Translations under genes and position numbers: made by a program
The notes under the pieces: model-generated
Seen by the model: the letters and a program-made list of their open reading frames with translations, nothing else
Database searches by the model: none
Told to the model about the DNA's origin: nothing
Source: an uncultured Lachnospiraceae bacterium
Lineage (GTDB): Bacteria; Bacillota; Clostridia; Lachnospirales; Lachnospiraceae
Assembly: GCA_934370915.1 (NCBI GenBank)
Contig: CAKRNI010000038.1
Coordinates: forward strand, 1 to 16,662
Direction of reading: 5' to 3'
DNA length: 16,662 nt
Shown here: one piece after another, positions 1 to 6,905 of the stretch
Layout: every line of letters starts with the position of its first letter
Position numbering within the stretch: position 1 is the stretch's first letter

Positions 1-414
1 GTTATCATCAACATTTCCGGCGATATCAGCCTGATCGAGGCAAACGAGGCTGCCGGCTATGTTCAGGAGCTTGCAGGTGATGATGCGAATATCATCTTCG
101 GCGCTATGTATGATGAGAACGCGGAGGATGAGGTAACGATCACTGTAATCGCTACAGGTCTTGATGCGCATGGTGCAAATACACCGGTTGAGCGTGCAAT
201 GAAGGACTTTACAAATTATAAGACAAAGGTTCCGGCTCAGCAGACTCCGATCCAGAGAACTGCTCCGGCTGTAAAGGCCCCGTCTGAGGCAGCAGCAACA
301 ACAGAGTCCGCACCGAAGTACAGCATTCCGACAGGAAACGCGCCGGTATACCGTCCGGCACAGCGCGGTGAGACTCAGATCAATATCCCGGATTTCTTAA
401 AGAACCGCAGATAA
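1..414 (+). CDS. ftsZ: Cell division protein FtsZ, C-terminal part (5' end outside window)
   Basis: The frame is open from base 1, so this is the last 137 residues of a longer protein. FtsZ is the tubulin-like GTPase that polymerises into the cytokinetic ring under the membrane. What is visible is the end of the C-terminal tubulin-like domain (NISGDISLIEANEAAGYV, then DANIIFGAMYDENAEDEVTITVIATG, which is characteristic of FtsZ). It is followed by a low-complexity linker of roughly 50 residues rich in Pro, Ala and Thr, and by the conserved C-terminal peptide IPDFLKNRR that binds FtsA/SepF-type membrane anchors. The GTP-binding half lies upstream of the window. The gene ends in a strong terminator, and spoIIGA follows on the same strand as in many Bacillus and Clostridium genomes. 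The assignment is secure. Confidence 0.96.
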   Translation, partial: VIINISGDISLIEANEAAGYVQELAGDDANIIFGAMYDENAEDEVTITVIATGLDAHGANTPVERAMKDFTNYKTKVPAQQTPIQRTAPAVKAPSEAAATTESAPKYSIPTGNAPVYRPAQRGETQINIPDFLKNRR

Positions 415-461
415 GATCCTGAGGGCGGACAAGCCGTTTGAAATTTAATTTATGAACATAT

Positions 462-505
462 AAAAGGTCTGGAAGAGAGAAATTTCTTCCGGATCTTTTT
501 ATTTT
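462..505 (+). terminator. Rho-independent terminator of ftsZ
   Basis: The arms at 462-475 and 486-499 pair over 14 bp with two G-T wobbles, and one further A-T pair closes an 8-nt loop. The 3' arm runs into a T-rich tract (TTTTTATTTT). It separates ftsZ from the sporulation operon downstream. Confidence 0.88.
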
Positions 506-658
506 CGCAGATCACGACAGAACCTATCCGGATCTGCTTTTATTCTCTTCTTTTTTCTGCATTCCGCAAATGTCTGCGGAAATCTCTTACTTTTATAAAA
601 AAACAGAGGGAATCCTGTTAAAACGCCCCGATATGTTTTCCTGTTTCGTGTCCCTTCT
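506..658 (+). other. Rest of the ftsZ-spoIIGA intergenic region, with two short inverted repeats
   Basis: The ftsZ-spoIIGA gap is 365 nt. Besides the terminator and promoter it holds two perfect 7-bp inverted repeats: GCAGATC at 507-513 with GATCTGC at 531-537, followed by TTTTATTC, and TTCCGCA at 562-568 with TGCGGAA at 575-581. The first could act as a weak second terminator. I see no credible small gene here. Confidence 0.45.
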
Positions 659-666
659 TTGACAAA
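658..666 (-). promoter_or_regulatory. Spo0A box-like site overlapping the -35
   Basis: On the minus strand 658-666 reads TTTGTCAAA, which matches the 0A-box pattern TTTGTCRAA. It sits over the -35 element of the long-spacer spoIIG promoter, where Spo0A~P binds in B. subtilis. The match is direct; the function is inferred from the homologous promoter. A second upstream box is not clear. Confidence 0.6.
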
Positions 667-691
667 TTCCGAAAGAAAGAGCGGATATACT
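659..691 (+). promoter_or_regulatory. spoIIG operon promoter, sigma-A type with 21-bp spacer
   Basis: A perfect -35 TTGACA (659-664) and a near-perfect -10 TATACT (686-691) are separated by 21 bp instead of about 17. The Bacillus subtilis spoIIG promoter is known for the same feature (about 22 bp), which makes sigma-A RNA polymerase depend on phosphorylated Spo0A. Position (about 90 bp before spoIIGA) and geometry both fit that promoter. Confidence 0.8.
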
Positions 692-779
692 ATGTGAGTA
701 ACGATTCAGCAGGTCCGGAATGGATTTTTGCCCGTAACTGGGAAACATCAGAGATGGAGACTGGAAAGGGGGAATTCCG

Positions 780-1727
780 GTGGAATATGAGTGGTACGCC
801 GATCTCTTTTTCCTGGAGGAAGCGTACCGGGACGTTTTGATTGTATGGCTGGCGGCATCGCTTATGAGAAAGCGGACGGCGTTTTTAAGACTTCTGGCGG
901 CCGGAATCGCCGGGGGGATCTGTAGTACCGTGATCCTTTATCTGGAAGTTACTGGGAAGGTTTCCGTGATCGTTTCCGAAGTGATTCCGGGATGTCTGAC
1001 GGGGATCGCGGCGAGGAGTCCAGCCACCTTCTGGATCCTAGAAACCGGAAAACTTCTGGTGACCGGTCTTTTTATGGCACAGATCGCTTTTCCAAAGAAG
1101 CGGAGCAATTTTGCGAACAGCCGGGATTTTCTGGCCAAAGTTTTTACATCCCGCGGTAAAGAGCTTGGAGTCCTTGTTTTATCCGCAGGGATCCTGCAGA
1201 GCGGTCTTGCAATTTTAAGGGAACGATTCTTTCTTACCGGATGGAAAAGCCTGATCTTTATGGGATGCTTCTGCATGGGAGTCCGCCTTTTTGCGGCGGC
1301 TCTTGTGAAGAGACCGATAATTGGGGAAACGCGGTATCAGGTCCGGCTTTTCCTGAATGAAAAATCGAAGGAGTATACTGCGATGGTGGACTCCGGAAAC
1401 CGCCTTATGGAACCGGTGACGGGAAAGCCGGTCAGCCTGATCGCGGCTTCTGACGTAAAATTCTTTGAAGATGAGCCGGTGGGGGTTCTTATGATCCCAT
1501 ACCGGGCAGTCGGGACAGAAAGCGGAGTCCTGCCGGGGATCCTATTTGACAGGATGGAGATCATGTCTGAAGAGTGCGGGAGTGTAAAGATCGACCGGCC
1601 CGTTGTGGCGGTTTCAAAGGAACCTCTGTTTCATGGGAAAGATTTTACTATGATCCTGCCGGAGTGTCTGGTGGTTGGTGCAAAATGGAATTGCGGCAAT
1701 AAGGGGATTGCCGTGAAGGATGAATGA
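780..1727 (+). CDS. spoIIGA: Sporulation sigma-E processing peptidase SpoIIGA
   Basis: SpoIIGA is the membrane aspartic protease that cleaves the pro-sequence from pro-sigma-E in the mother cell after asymmetric division. The 315-residue protein is close to the B. subtilis length (about 309). Its N-terminal half is hydrophobic with about five membrane segments (roughly residues 17-180). The soluble C-terminal half carries the aspartic-protease-like motif VDSGN with the expected catalytic Asp at 204, followed by a PVTGKPVSL stretch typical of the family. The start is GTG at 780, placed by AAAGGGGG at 765-772, 7 nt upstream. The stop overlaps the first possible ATG of the sigE frame (ATGA), and the operon-mate is its substrate. 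Transcription is expected from the Spo0A-type promoter at 659-691. Family and context agree, so the call is firm. Confidence 0.93.
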   Translation: MEYEWYADLFFLEEAYRDVLIVWLAASLMRKRTAFLRLLAAGIAGGICSTVILYLEVTGKVSVIVSEVIPGCLTGIAARSPATFWILETGKLLVTGLFMAQIAFPKKRSNFANSRDFLAKVFTSRGKELGVLVLSAGILQSGLAILRERFFLTGWKSLIFMGCFCMGVRLFAAALVKRPIIGETRYQVRLFLNEKSKEYTAMVDSGNRLMEPVTGKPVSLIAASDVKFFEDEPVGVLMIPYRAVGTESGVLPGILFDRMEIMSEECGSVKIDRPVVAVSKEPLFHGKDFTMILPECLVVGAKWNCGNKGIAVKDE

Positions 1728-1786
1728 CGATGTGTGAAAAGATAACTGTGAAGGCGGCAGACAGTTATGAAAAGGAGAAAATGAGT

Positions 1787-2527
1787 ATGATTATGAGAAT
1801 TTCTATGCCAAATCGGTTTCGTTTAAAAAAGGTGATGGGATTCCGCACGATGATCCGCCCGGAACGGGGAGAGATCCACTATATCGGTGGCGCGGATATT
1901 CTTCCGGCACCCTTATCCTTAAAAGAGGAGACCGAGGCGTTAAATAAGTTCGGAACAGAGGAGGAGAAAGAGGCAAAGGCAGAGCTGATCGAACACAATC
2001 TCCGACTGGTGGTTTACATAGCAAAGAAATTTGACAATACGAGCGTCGGGGTGGAAGATCTGATCTCCATCGGAACGATTGGGCTCATCAAGGCTATAAA
2101 CACCTTCAATCCGACGAAAAATATTAAGCTGGCGACATACGCGTCCAGATGTATTGAGAATGAGATCCTGATGTACCTTCGAAGGACCAGCAAGATGAAG
2201 CTGGAAGTCTCTATCGATGAACCGTTAAATGTAGACTGGGATGGGAATGAACTTCTTCTGTCGGATATTCTTGGGACGGAGGAGGATGTGATCTATAAGG
2301 ATATGGAAGATGAGGTGGAGAAAGACCTTCTGAAGAACGCGGTGAGCCGCTTAAGCCCAAGGGAGCGGAAGATTGTGGAACTGCGCTACGGTCTGAAACG
2401 ACAGGACGGGGAGGAGATGACACAGAAAGAGGTCGCAGATCTTATGGGGATCTCACAGTCTTATATTTCGAGGCTGGAGAAGAAAATCATGATGAGATTG
2501 AAAAAAGAGATCGTAAAATTCGAATAA
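1787..2527 (+). CDS. sigE: RNA polymerase sporulation sigma factor SigE (pro-sigma-E)
   Basis: This sigma-70 family factor directs early mother-cell gene expression in sporulation. From ATG 1787 it is 246 residues (B. subtilis, 239). It has a basic, partly hydrophobic pro-sequence (about 1-31) and then [10 protein letters not shown], matching the region where SpoIIGA cuts pro-sigma-E. Region 2 (about 67-137) includes [26 protein letters not shown] and [18 protein letters not shown]. Region 4 (about 187-240) has a helix-turn-helix, [23 protein letters not shown] chose ATG 1787 because AAAGGAG at 1771-1777 lies 9 nt before it; ATG 1781 or 1793 is also possible. The frame stays open to an ATG at 1724 that overlaps the spoIIGA stop, but that would add an N-terminal tail absent from the family. 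It is co-transcribed with spoIIGA and ends at a strong hairpin, with no sigG behind it. Confidence 0.95.
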   Translation: MIMRISMPNRFRLKKVMGFRTMIRPERGEIHYIGGADILPAPLSLKEETEALNKFGTEEEKEAKAELIEHNLRLVVYIAKKFDNTSVGVEDLISIGTIGLIKAINTFNPTKNIKLATYASRCIENEILMYLRRTSKMKLEVSIDEPLNVDWDGNELLLSDILGTEEDVIYKDMEDEVEKDLLKNAVSRLSPRERKIVELRYGLKRQDGEEMTQKEVADLMGISQSYISRLEKKIMMRLKKEIVKFE

Positions 2528-2535
2528 AACAGACG

Positions 2536-2587
2536 AAAAGGACCGTCCGGATGATGAGGGGAATCCCATCATCCGGACAGTCCTTTT
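2536..2587. terminator. Bidirectional terminator between sigE and the convergent zinc-ribbon gene
   Basis: A long hairpin: arms AAAAGGAC (2536-2543) with GTCCTTTT (2580-2587), and GTCCGGATGATG (2545-2556) with CATCATCCGGAC (2567-2578), separated by one C/A mismatch. T-tracts flank it in both directions (TTTT on plus; TTTT then a T-rich run on minus), so it can serve both converging genes. Confidence 0.92.
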
Positions 2588-2633
2588 CATTCTGTAAGTA
2601 TTCCGGATCAGGAGCTTTGTACACAGGTACGGA

Positions 2634-3350
2634 TCATTCCTGATCATACAGCTTCGCATACAGCGTCTCACAGAGTGAATCCGCATAGGACTGATCCGGG
2701 ATATCGCGGCCGGTAATAAGAAAATCCTGAATCAGTTCGAAGCGTTTGAGACTCAGCTCCTCTCCGGAAAGATCAGGATCCTCCATCAAAAGCTGTTCAT
2801 CTAATTCTTTTGCGGAATAATTTTTTAAGAACCAGTCGATGATCTCCCGGGTCTGGCGTTCTTCATCATCGGCCTCCACCTTTAACTCGGCAGCACGTTT
2901 TTTTGAGGAAACGGCAACGACAAGACAGCCGATGGCGAGGACGGCGAGGACGCCCTCAAACATATATTTCTGGAATCCGGACATCGGGAGATGGAAGATT
3001 CCGAGGAGACAGAGAACCGCTCCGACAGCAAGGACGCCGCCGACCAGAAAGAACGCGGATGCGGAGGAACTCATATCTTCATAGCGCTGCCCCTTATCGA
3101 CATAGGCGTAGACAGGCGCCGCTGCCGGGGATACTTCTTTTTGGGACAGATCGTCCCCGGAGCGCCCGGACTCAGATTCCTCACCGGAAAACGGCTCCAT
3201 CTCCTGTGCCATGGCAGCGAGCTGTTCTTCCTGTTCTTTCTTTTTTATGGCTTCCGCCACTTCCTTTGATTCCACGAGAGGACCGCCGCAGTCGCTGCAG
3301 ACCTTGATCCCCTCGACAAATTCCATATCACATTTCGGACAATAAGGCAT
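2634..3350 (-). CDS. Zinc-ribbon membrane protein of unknown function
   Basis: I do not recognise a named family. The 238-residue protein starts with a compact zinc ribbon: CPKC (Cys4, Cys7) and CSDCG (Cys18, Cys21). A charged, Glu/Gln-rich low-complexity stretch follows (about 27-75), then two closely spaced membrane helices (about 98-120 and 128-148), and a Glu/Asp-rich, probably cytoplasmic C-terminal domain (about 150-238) containing DWFLKNYSAKELDEQL. The expected topology is both ends in the cytoplasm with a short external hairpin. The ATG at 3350 is preceded by GGGGG 8 nt away (minus strand). The gene stands alone, convergent with sigE and divergent from degV. The ribbon could bind nucleic acid, protein or only metal; nothing in the context decides this. 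Confidence 0.82.
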   Translation of the reverse strand: MPYCPKCDMEFVEGIKVCSDCGGPLVESKEVAEAIKKKEQEEQLAAMAQEMEPFSGEESESGRSGDDLSQKEVSPAAAPVYAYVDKGQRYEDMSSSASAFFLVGGVLAVGAVLCLLGIFHLPMSGFQKYMFEGVLAVLAIGCLVVAVSSKKRAAELKVEADDEERQTREIIDWFLKNYSAKELDEQLLMEDPDLSGEELSLKRFELIQDFLITGRDIPDQSYADSLCETLYAKLYDQE

Positions 3351-3378
3351 AACCAGTACCCCCGTATAAAATAATACC

Positions 3379-3470
3379 GTAACTGTTCAGTACCTCACAG
3401 TTACATAATACCTGTATATTACAGCCTGCAATAAGCGCTGCTTCGCAGATGCCTGCTTACTGCTCAGCAT
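3379..3470. repeat. Palindrome-rich intergenic sequence upstream of degV
   Basis: Two inverted repeats lie side by side. GTAACTG (3379-3385) pairs with CAGTTAC (3398-3404) around 12 nt. GCAATAAGC (3428-3436) pairs with GCTTACTGC (3455-3463) with one mismatch and encloses an inner CTGC-TTC-GCAG hairpin (3438-3448). No T-tract follows, so these are not obvious terminators. On the minus strand the inner hairpin contains TGCGAAGCA, which recurs in the palindromes at the right edge (16606-16614). This fits a dispersed intergenic repeat, but family membership cannot be shown from one window. The DNA is also the upstream region of both the zinc-ribbon gene and degV. Confidence 0.5.
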
Positions 3471-3610
3471 ACCATAATTTTTCTATTTCGTCCACAGTTT
3501 GGGCAGTTTTGTACTTCCATTTGGATAGGAAATCGGTTAAAATAAAAAAAGGTCTGTCCCTGTGTAAAAAGAGCGGCAGATGAAAGAGAAACAGAAAGGG
3601 GCAATTTTGT

Positions 3611-4495
3611 ATGAAGATTGCAGTTGTAACAGACAGCAACAGCGGAATCACCCAGATTCAGGCAAAAGAGATGGGGATCACAGTTCTGCCGATGCCGTTT
3701 ATGATAGATGGAGAAACGTATTACGAGGATATCACACTGACACAGGAGCAGTTTTACCGGAAATTAAAGGATAACTCCGATATCTCCACTTCCCAGCCGA
3801 CGCCGGACAGCATCATGAAGATGTGGGATGAGCTGTTAAAGGAGTATGACCAGATCGTCCATATCCCGATGTCCTCCGGACTTTCCGGATCCTGCTCCAC
3901 AGCGATGATGTTGGCAGGAGAGGATGAGTACGAGGGAAAGGTGTTCGTTGTGGACAACCGCCGGATCTCCGTGACCCAGTACCAGTCTGTGAAGGATGCG
4001 CAGATGCTGGCTGCAATGGGAATGGACGGCGCGCAGATCAGGAAGCGTCTTGAGGAGACAGCGGCTGATTCTGTGATCTTTATCACCGTGGACACCTTAA
4101 AATACCTGAAAAAAGGCGGCCGCATTACACCGGCGGCAGCGGCTCTCGGCACACTTTTGAGAATCAAGCCGGTCCTTATCATTCTGGGAGAAAAGCTGGA
4201 TTCCTTCGCAAAAGCCCGCACGATGAAACAGGCGAAGACCATGATGATGAATGCGATCCAGAAAGAGCTGGATGAGAGACTTCATGACAGCGGCTGTAAA
4301 GACTGCCATCTTGCCATCGCCCATACCGACAACGAGGAAGCCGCACTGGAATTCCAGAAAGAAGTAAAAGAACGCTTCCCGGATGCTGATGTATACATGG
4401 CTCCGCTTTCCTTAAGCATCGCGTGCCATATCGGACCGGGCAGTCTTGCTGTGACGGCAACGAGAAAGCTGGAAGAGGAACATGAGAAAAATTAG
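3611..4495 (+). CDS. DegV family fatty-acid-binding protein
   Basis: DegV proteins bind a single fatty acid in the cytoplasm. In Firmicutes the FakB members present it to the kinase FakA for phosphorylation and entry into phospholipid synthesis. The 294-residue length is normal for the family. Visible hallmarks are the N-terminal KIAVVTDSNSGIT strand-loop, the STSQPTP loop (about 59-65), IPMSSGLSGSCSTA (about 85-98), which in family structures contacts the carboxylate of the lipid, and KYLKKGGRITPAAAALGTLL. The start is ATG 3611, preceded by GAAAGGGG (3594-3601) 9 nt upstream. No FakA-like kinase is in the window, so which lipid or kinase it serves is unknown. Its 3' end overlaps the histidine kinase start by 14 nt, which implies co-translation. 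Confidence 0.92.
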   Translation: MKIAVVTDSNSGITQIQAKEMGITVLPMPFMIDGETYYEDITLTQEQFYRKLKDNSDISTSQPTPDSIMKMWDELLKEYDQIVHIPMSSGLSGSCSTAMMLAGEDEYEGKVFVVDNRRISVTQYQSVKDAQMLAAMGMDGAQIRKRLEETAADSVIFITVDTLKYLKKGGRITPAAAALGTLLRIKPVLIILGEKLDSFAKARTMKQAKTMMMNAIQKELDERLHDSGCKDCHLAIAHTDNEEAALEFQKEVKERFPDADVYMAPLSLSIACHIGPGSLAVTATRKLEEEHEKN

Positions 4496-5954
4496 GGAAT
4501 GGATCCGGAAAATTTACCGGAAGCATACGCCGAGCGTCAAGGTTCCCCTGATCATCCTGATGGTGCTGTTCAGCATGATCCCGCTTCTTGTGGAGAGCAG
4601 GATCCTTGCCAGCTCCTCGAGACAGAGTCAGGTGGAACGCAGGATCATTGACGTCCAGAACCAGTGCCAGATTCTGAGCAATAAGATGTCCAGAAGCGGA
4701 TATTTCACAAATTCGGTGGTGGATAACGCAGCTATTGATACGGAGCTGTCGCTGCTTTCAGATATTTTCAGCGGACGGATCCTGATCGTCAACTCGGGGT
4801 TTAAGATTATTGAGGATACGTTTTCCCTCTCGGAAGGGAAGACGCTGATCTCAGACGAGGTGATCCGCTGTTTCAAGGGCGAGAGTACGAGCCGTTATGA
4901 CAGCCTGAAGCATTATTTTGTTCTGGCGATCCCGATCCCGGAGTCTGACCAGGAGACGGGGAATATAACGACCGGAAAGAGTGCCGGAGTCATGATCGTG
5001 ACGGCATCCACCGAGAGCATGTACAGTCTGGAGGAAAGCCTGAATGATAAGGCGTCCCTGTATGAGATGATGATCTTCGTGATCCTTCTGATCCTTGCGA
5101 TCCTTCTGGTCCACTTTATCATGAAGCCTTTTGGAACCCTGATCGCGTCGATCCGGCGTGTGGGTGAGGGTAATCTGGACGAGGACGTCAACGAGGAAGC
5201 GTATCAGGAGACAAAGCAGATTTCCGAGACCATCAATAAGACTCTGGAGAAGTTAAAGGCGGTGGACCAGTCGAGACAGGAATTCGTTTCCAATGTCTCC
5301 CATGAGCTTAAGACTCCGATCACATCGATCCGGGTTCTTGCGGACTCCCTGATGGGAATGGAGGATGCGCCGAAGGAGCTTTATCAGGAATTCATGCATG
5401 ATATTTCCGACGAGATCGACCGCGAGAGCAAGATCATTGATGACCTTCTGACGCTGGTACGAATGGACAAGGCGTCGGCGGGACTTTCCTGCAGTCAGGT
5501 CCAGATCAACGGACTGATCGAGATGGTACTGAAGCGTCTGCGTCCGATCGCCAGAAAGCGGAATATCGAGCTGATCTTTGAGAGTAAACGTGATGTCTCT
5601 GCCGATATCGATGAGGTGAAATTTTCTCTGGCGGTGAACAATCTGGTGGAGAATGCAGTCAAATACAACAAGGAAGACGGATGGGTCCGGGTCACACTGG
5701 ATGCTGACCATAAATTCTTCTACCTGAAGGTGGCGGACTCCGGAATCGGTATTCCTGCGGAGTTTAAGGAACGCGTCTTCGAGCGCTTTTACCGCGTAGA
5801 CAAGGCGAGATCCAGAGAGACCGGAGGTACGGGACTTGGACTTGCCATCACGAGAAGCGTGGTCCTGATGCATCACGGCGCGATCCGTGTAGACAGTGTC
5901 GAGGGCGAGGGAAGTACCTTCATGGTGCGGATCCCGCTGATCTATATTCCGTAG
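4482..5954 (+). CDS. HAMP-domain sensor histidine kinase, no adjacent response regulator
   Basis: A membrane sensor kinase of 490 residues. After a basic N-terminus it has a membrane helix (about 19-39), an extracytoplasmic domain of about 150 residues, and a second helix (about 194-213). A HAMP linker (about 213-265) leads to the HisKA dimerisation domain with the H-box SHELKTPI (phospho-accepting His274). The ATPase domain has the N-box NNLVENAVKYN (Asn391), G1 DSGIGIP (Asp419), FKERVFERFYRVDK and G2 GGTGLGLAI (from Gly448). All catalytic boxes are intact, and the layout is that of the WalK/PhoR/MtrB-like class. It overlaps degV by 14 nt, and a GerMN lipoprotein follows 12 nt after its stop. 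No receiver-domain gene lies in the window, so its partner must be encoded elsewhere. Signal and regulon are unknown; the lipoprotein neighbour suggests a cell-envelope input. Confidence 0.94.
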   Translation: MRKIREWIRKIYRKHTPSVKVPLIILMVLFSMIPLLVESRILASSSRQSQVERRIIDVQNQCQILSNKMSRSGYFTNSVVDNAAIDTELSLLSDIFSGRILIVNSGFKIIEDTFSLSEGKTLISDEVIRCFKGESTSRYDSLKHYFVLAIPIPESDQETGNITTGKSAGVMIVTASTESMYSLEESLNDKASLYEMMIFVILLILAILLVHFIMKPFGTLIASIRRVGEGNLDEDVNEEAYQETKQISETINKTLEKLKAVDQSRQEFVSNVSHELKTPITSIRVLADSLMGMEDAPKELYQEFMHDISDEIDRESKIIDDLLTLVRMDKASAGLSCSQVQINGLIEMVLKRLRPIARKRNIELIFESKRDVSADIDEVKFSLAVNNLVENAVKYNKEDGWVRVTLDADHKFFYLKVADSGIGIPAEFKERVFERFYRVDKARSRETGGTGLGLAITRSVVLMHHGAIRVDSVEGEGSTFMVRIPLIYIP

Positions 5955-5966
5955 GAGGGAGAACAG

Positions 5967-6905
5967 ATGAAGAAATTTAAGATGTTTCGGGCATTTTTCC
6001 TCCTCCTGGCGGTTCTGTCTGTCCTGAGCGGATGTGCAGGGAAAAAGGACGTGGAGCAGAGCGGAAATGCCTATACGATCTACTATTTAAATACGGCCGG
6101 GATCCAGCTCGTCGGAAGCGAGTACCGGACGGAGACAACGGATCCGGACGCACTGGTGCGGGAGCTTCTCGACAGGATGGGGAATGTGCCGGCGGACCTT
6201 GATTGTCAGAGGGCGCTGCCGGAGCGGATCGAAAAGATCACTTACCGGATCGAGGGAAATGTGTTGCATTTATATGCGGATGCCAATTATGCGCTGATGA
6301 ATTCCGTGCAGGAGATCCTTTGCCGGGCTGCGCTGACGAAAACTCTGACCCAGATTCCGGATATCGAGTATCTGAGCATCTACTGCGCGGAGCAGCCGAT
6401 CACGGACGCGGCGGGAAATCCGGTGGGATTGCTTTCCGCTTCGGATTTTGTGGACAGTATCCGTGATGTCAACTCCTTTGAGCGGACGGAACTGACGCTG
6501 TACTTTGCGAACGAGGCCGGTGACCAGCTGGTGGAGGAAAAACGGGAGGTTATGCGGAACAGCAATACCTCTCTGGAACGTCTCATTGTGGAACAGCTGA
6601 TCGAAGGGCCTCAGGAGCTTGGGCATTATGCGACGATCCCGTCAGATGTGAAGCTTTTGAATGTGTCTGTCAATGATTCAGTCTGCTCGATCAATCTTGA
6701 TTCGGCATTTTTAAACAACGCTCTTGATGTGGCGGCATATATTCCGATCTATTCCATCGTGGATTCCCTTGCGGAGCTTTCCACGGTGAGCCGTGTGCAG
6801 ATCCGCATCAACGGATCCCAGGACGATGTGTTCCGCGATCAGATCCCGTTGAGCACGGTGTTTGAGCGAAATTACGATTATATCGCAGGAGGAAAAAACG
6901 ATTAA
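5967..6905 (+). CDS. Lipoprotein with two GerMN domains
   Basis: A 312-residue secreted lipoprotein with a basic start, a hydrophobic signal segment (about 9-20) and the lipobox LSGC, making Cys23 the predicted lipidation site. The mature part contains two GerMN-type units (about 36-165 and 174-300). Each starts with a YY(L)N/YFAN strand and has a DP-L-RELL/T-LERLIVEQLIEGP helix; the second has a clear NDSVCSINLDSAFLN strand. GerMN domains occur in B. subtilis GerM and in actinobacterial LpqB. The start ATG 5967 has AGGAGG (5953-5958) 8 nt upstream, overlapping the kinase stop. Because LpqB sits next to and modulates the sensor kinase MtrB, a role as an accessory factor of the preceding kinase is plausible but inferred. 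A sporulation or germination role like GerM is the alternative. Confidence 0.85.
   Translation: MKKFKMFRAFFLLLAVLSVLSGCAGKKDVEQSGNAYTIYYLNTAGIQLVGSEYRTETTDPDALVRELLDRMGNVPADLDCQRALPERIEKITYRIEGNVLHLYADANYALMNSVQEILCRAALTKTLTQIPDIEYLSIYCAEQPITDAAGNPVGLLSASDFVDSIRDVNSFERTELTLYFANEAGDQLVEEKREVMRNSNTSLERLIVEQLIEGPQELGHYATIPSDVKLLNVSVNDSVCSINLDSAFLNNALDVAAYIPIYSIVDSLAELSTVSRVQIRINGSQDDVFRDQIPLSTVFERNYDYIAGGKND

Noticed and set aside
1724..1786. Longer SigE N-terminus from ATG 1724
   Set aside because: It lacks its own ribosome binding site and would add about 21 residues not seen in SigE; AAAGGAG at 1771-1777 marks a later start. Translational coupling at ATGA keeps it possible but less likely.
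2839..3307. Overlapping plus-strand frames, one Arg-rich, within the zinc-ribbon gene
   Set aside because: They are antisense to a gene with clear domains and its own ribosome binding site; the Arg-rich composition is typical of a shadow frame.
3509..3543. Possible degV promoter with TAAAAT at 3538-3543
   Set aside because: The only -35-like sequences (TTGTAC, TTGGAT) are at wrong distances, so no promoter is called.
3580..3774. Plus-strand frame starting before degV
   Set aside because: Overlaps the degV start in another frame; the GAAAGGGG site fits ATG 3611 instead.
5253..5876. Minus-strand frame of 207 codons
   Set aside because: Antisense to the catalytic part of the histidine kinase; no independent support.
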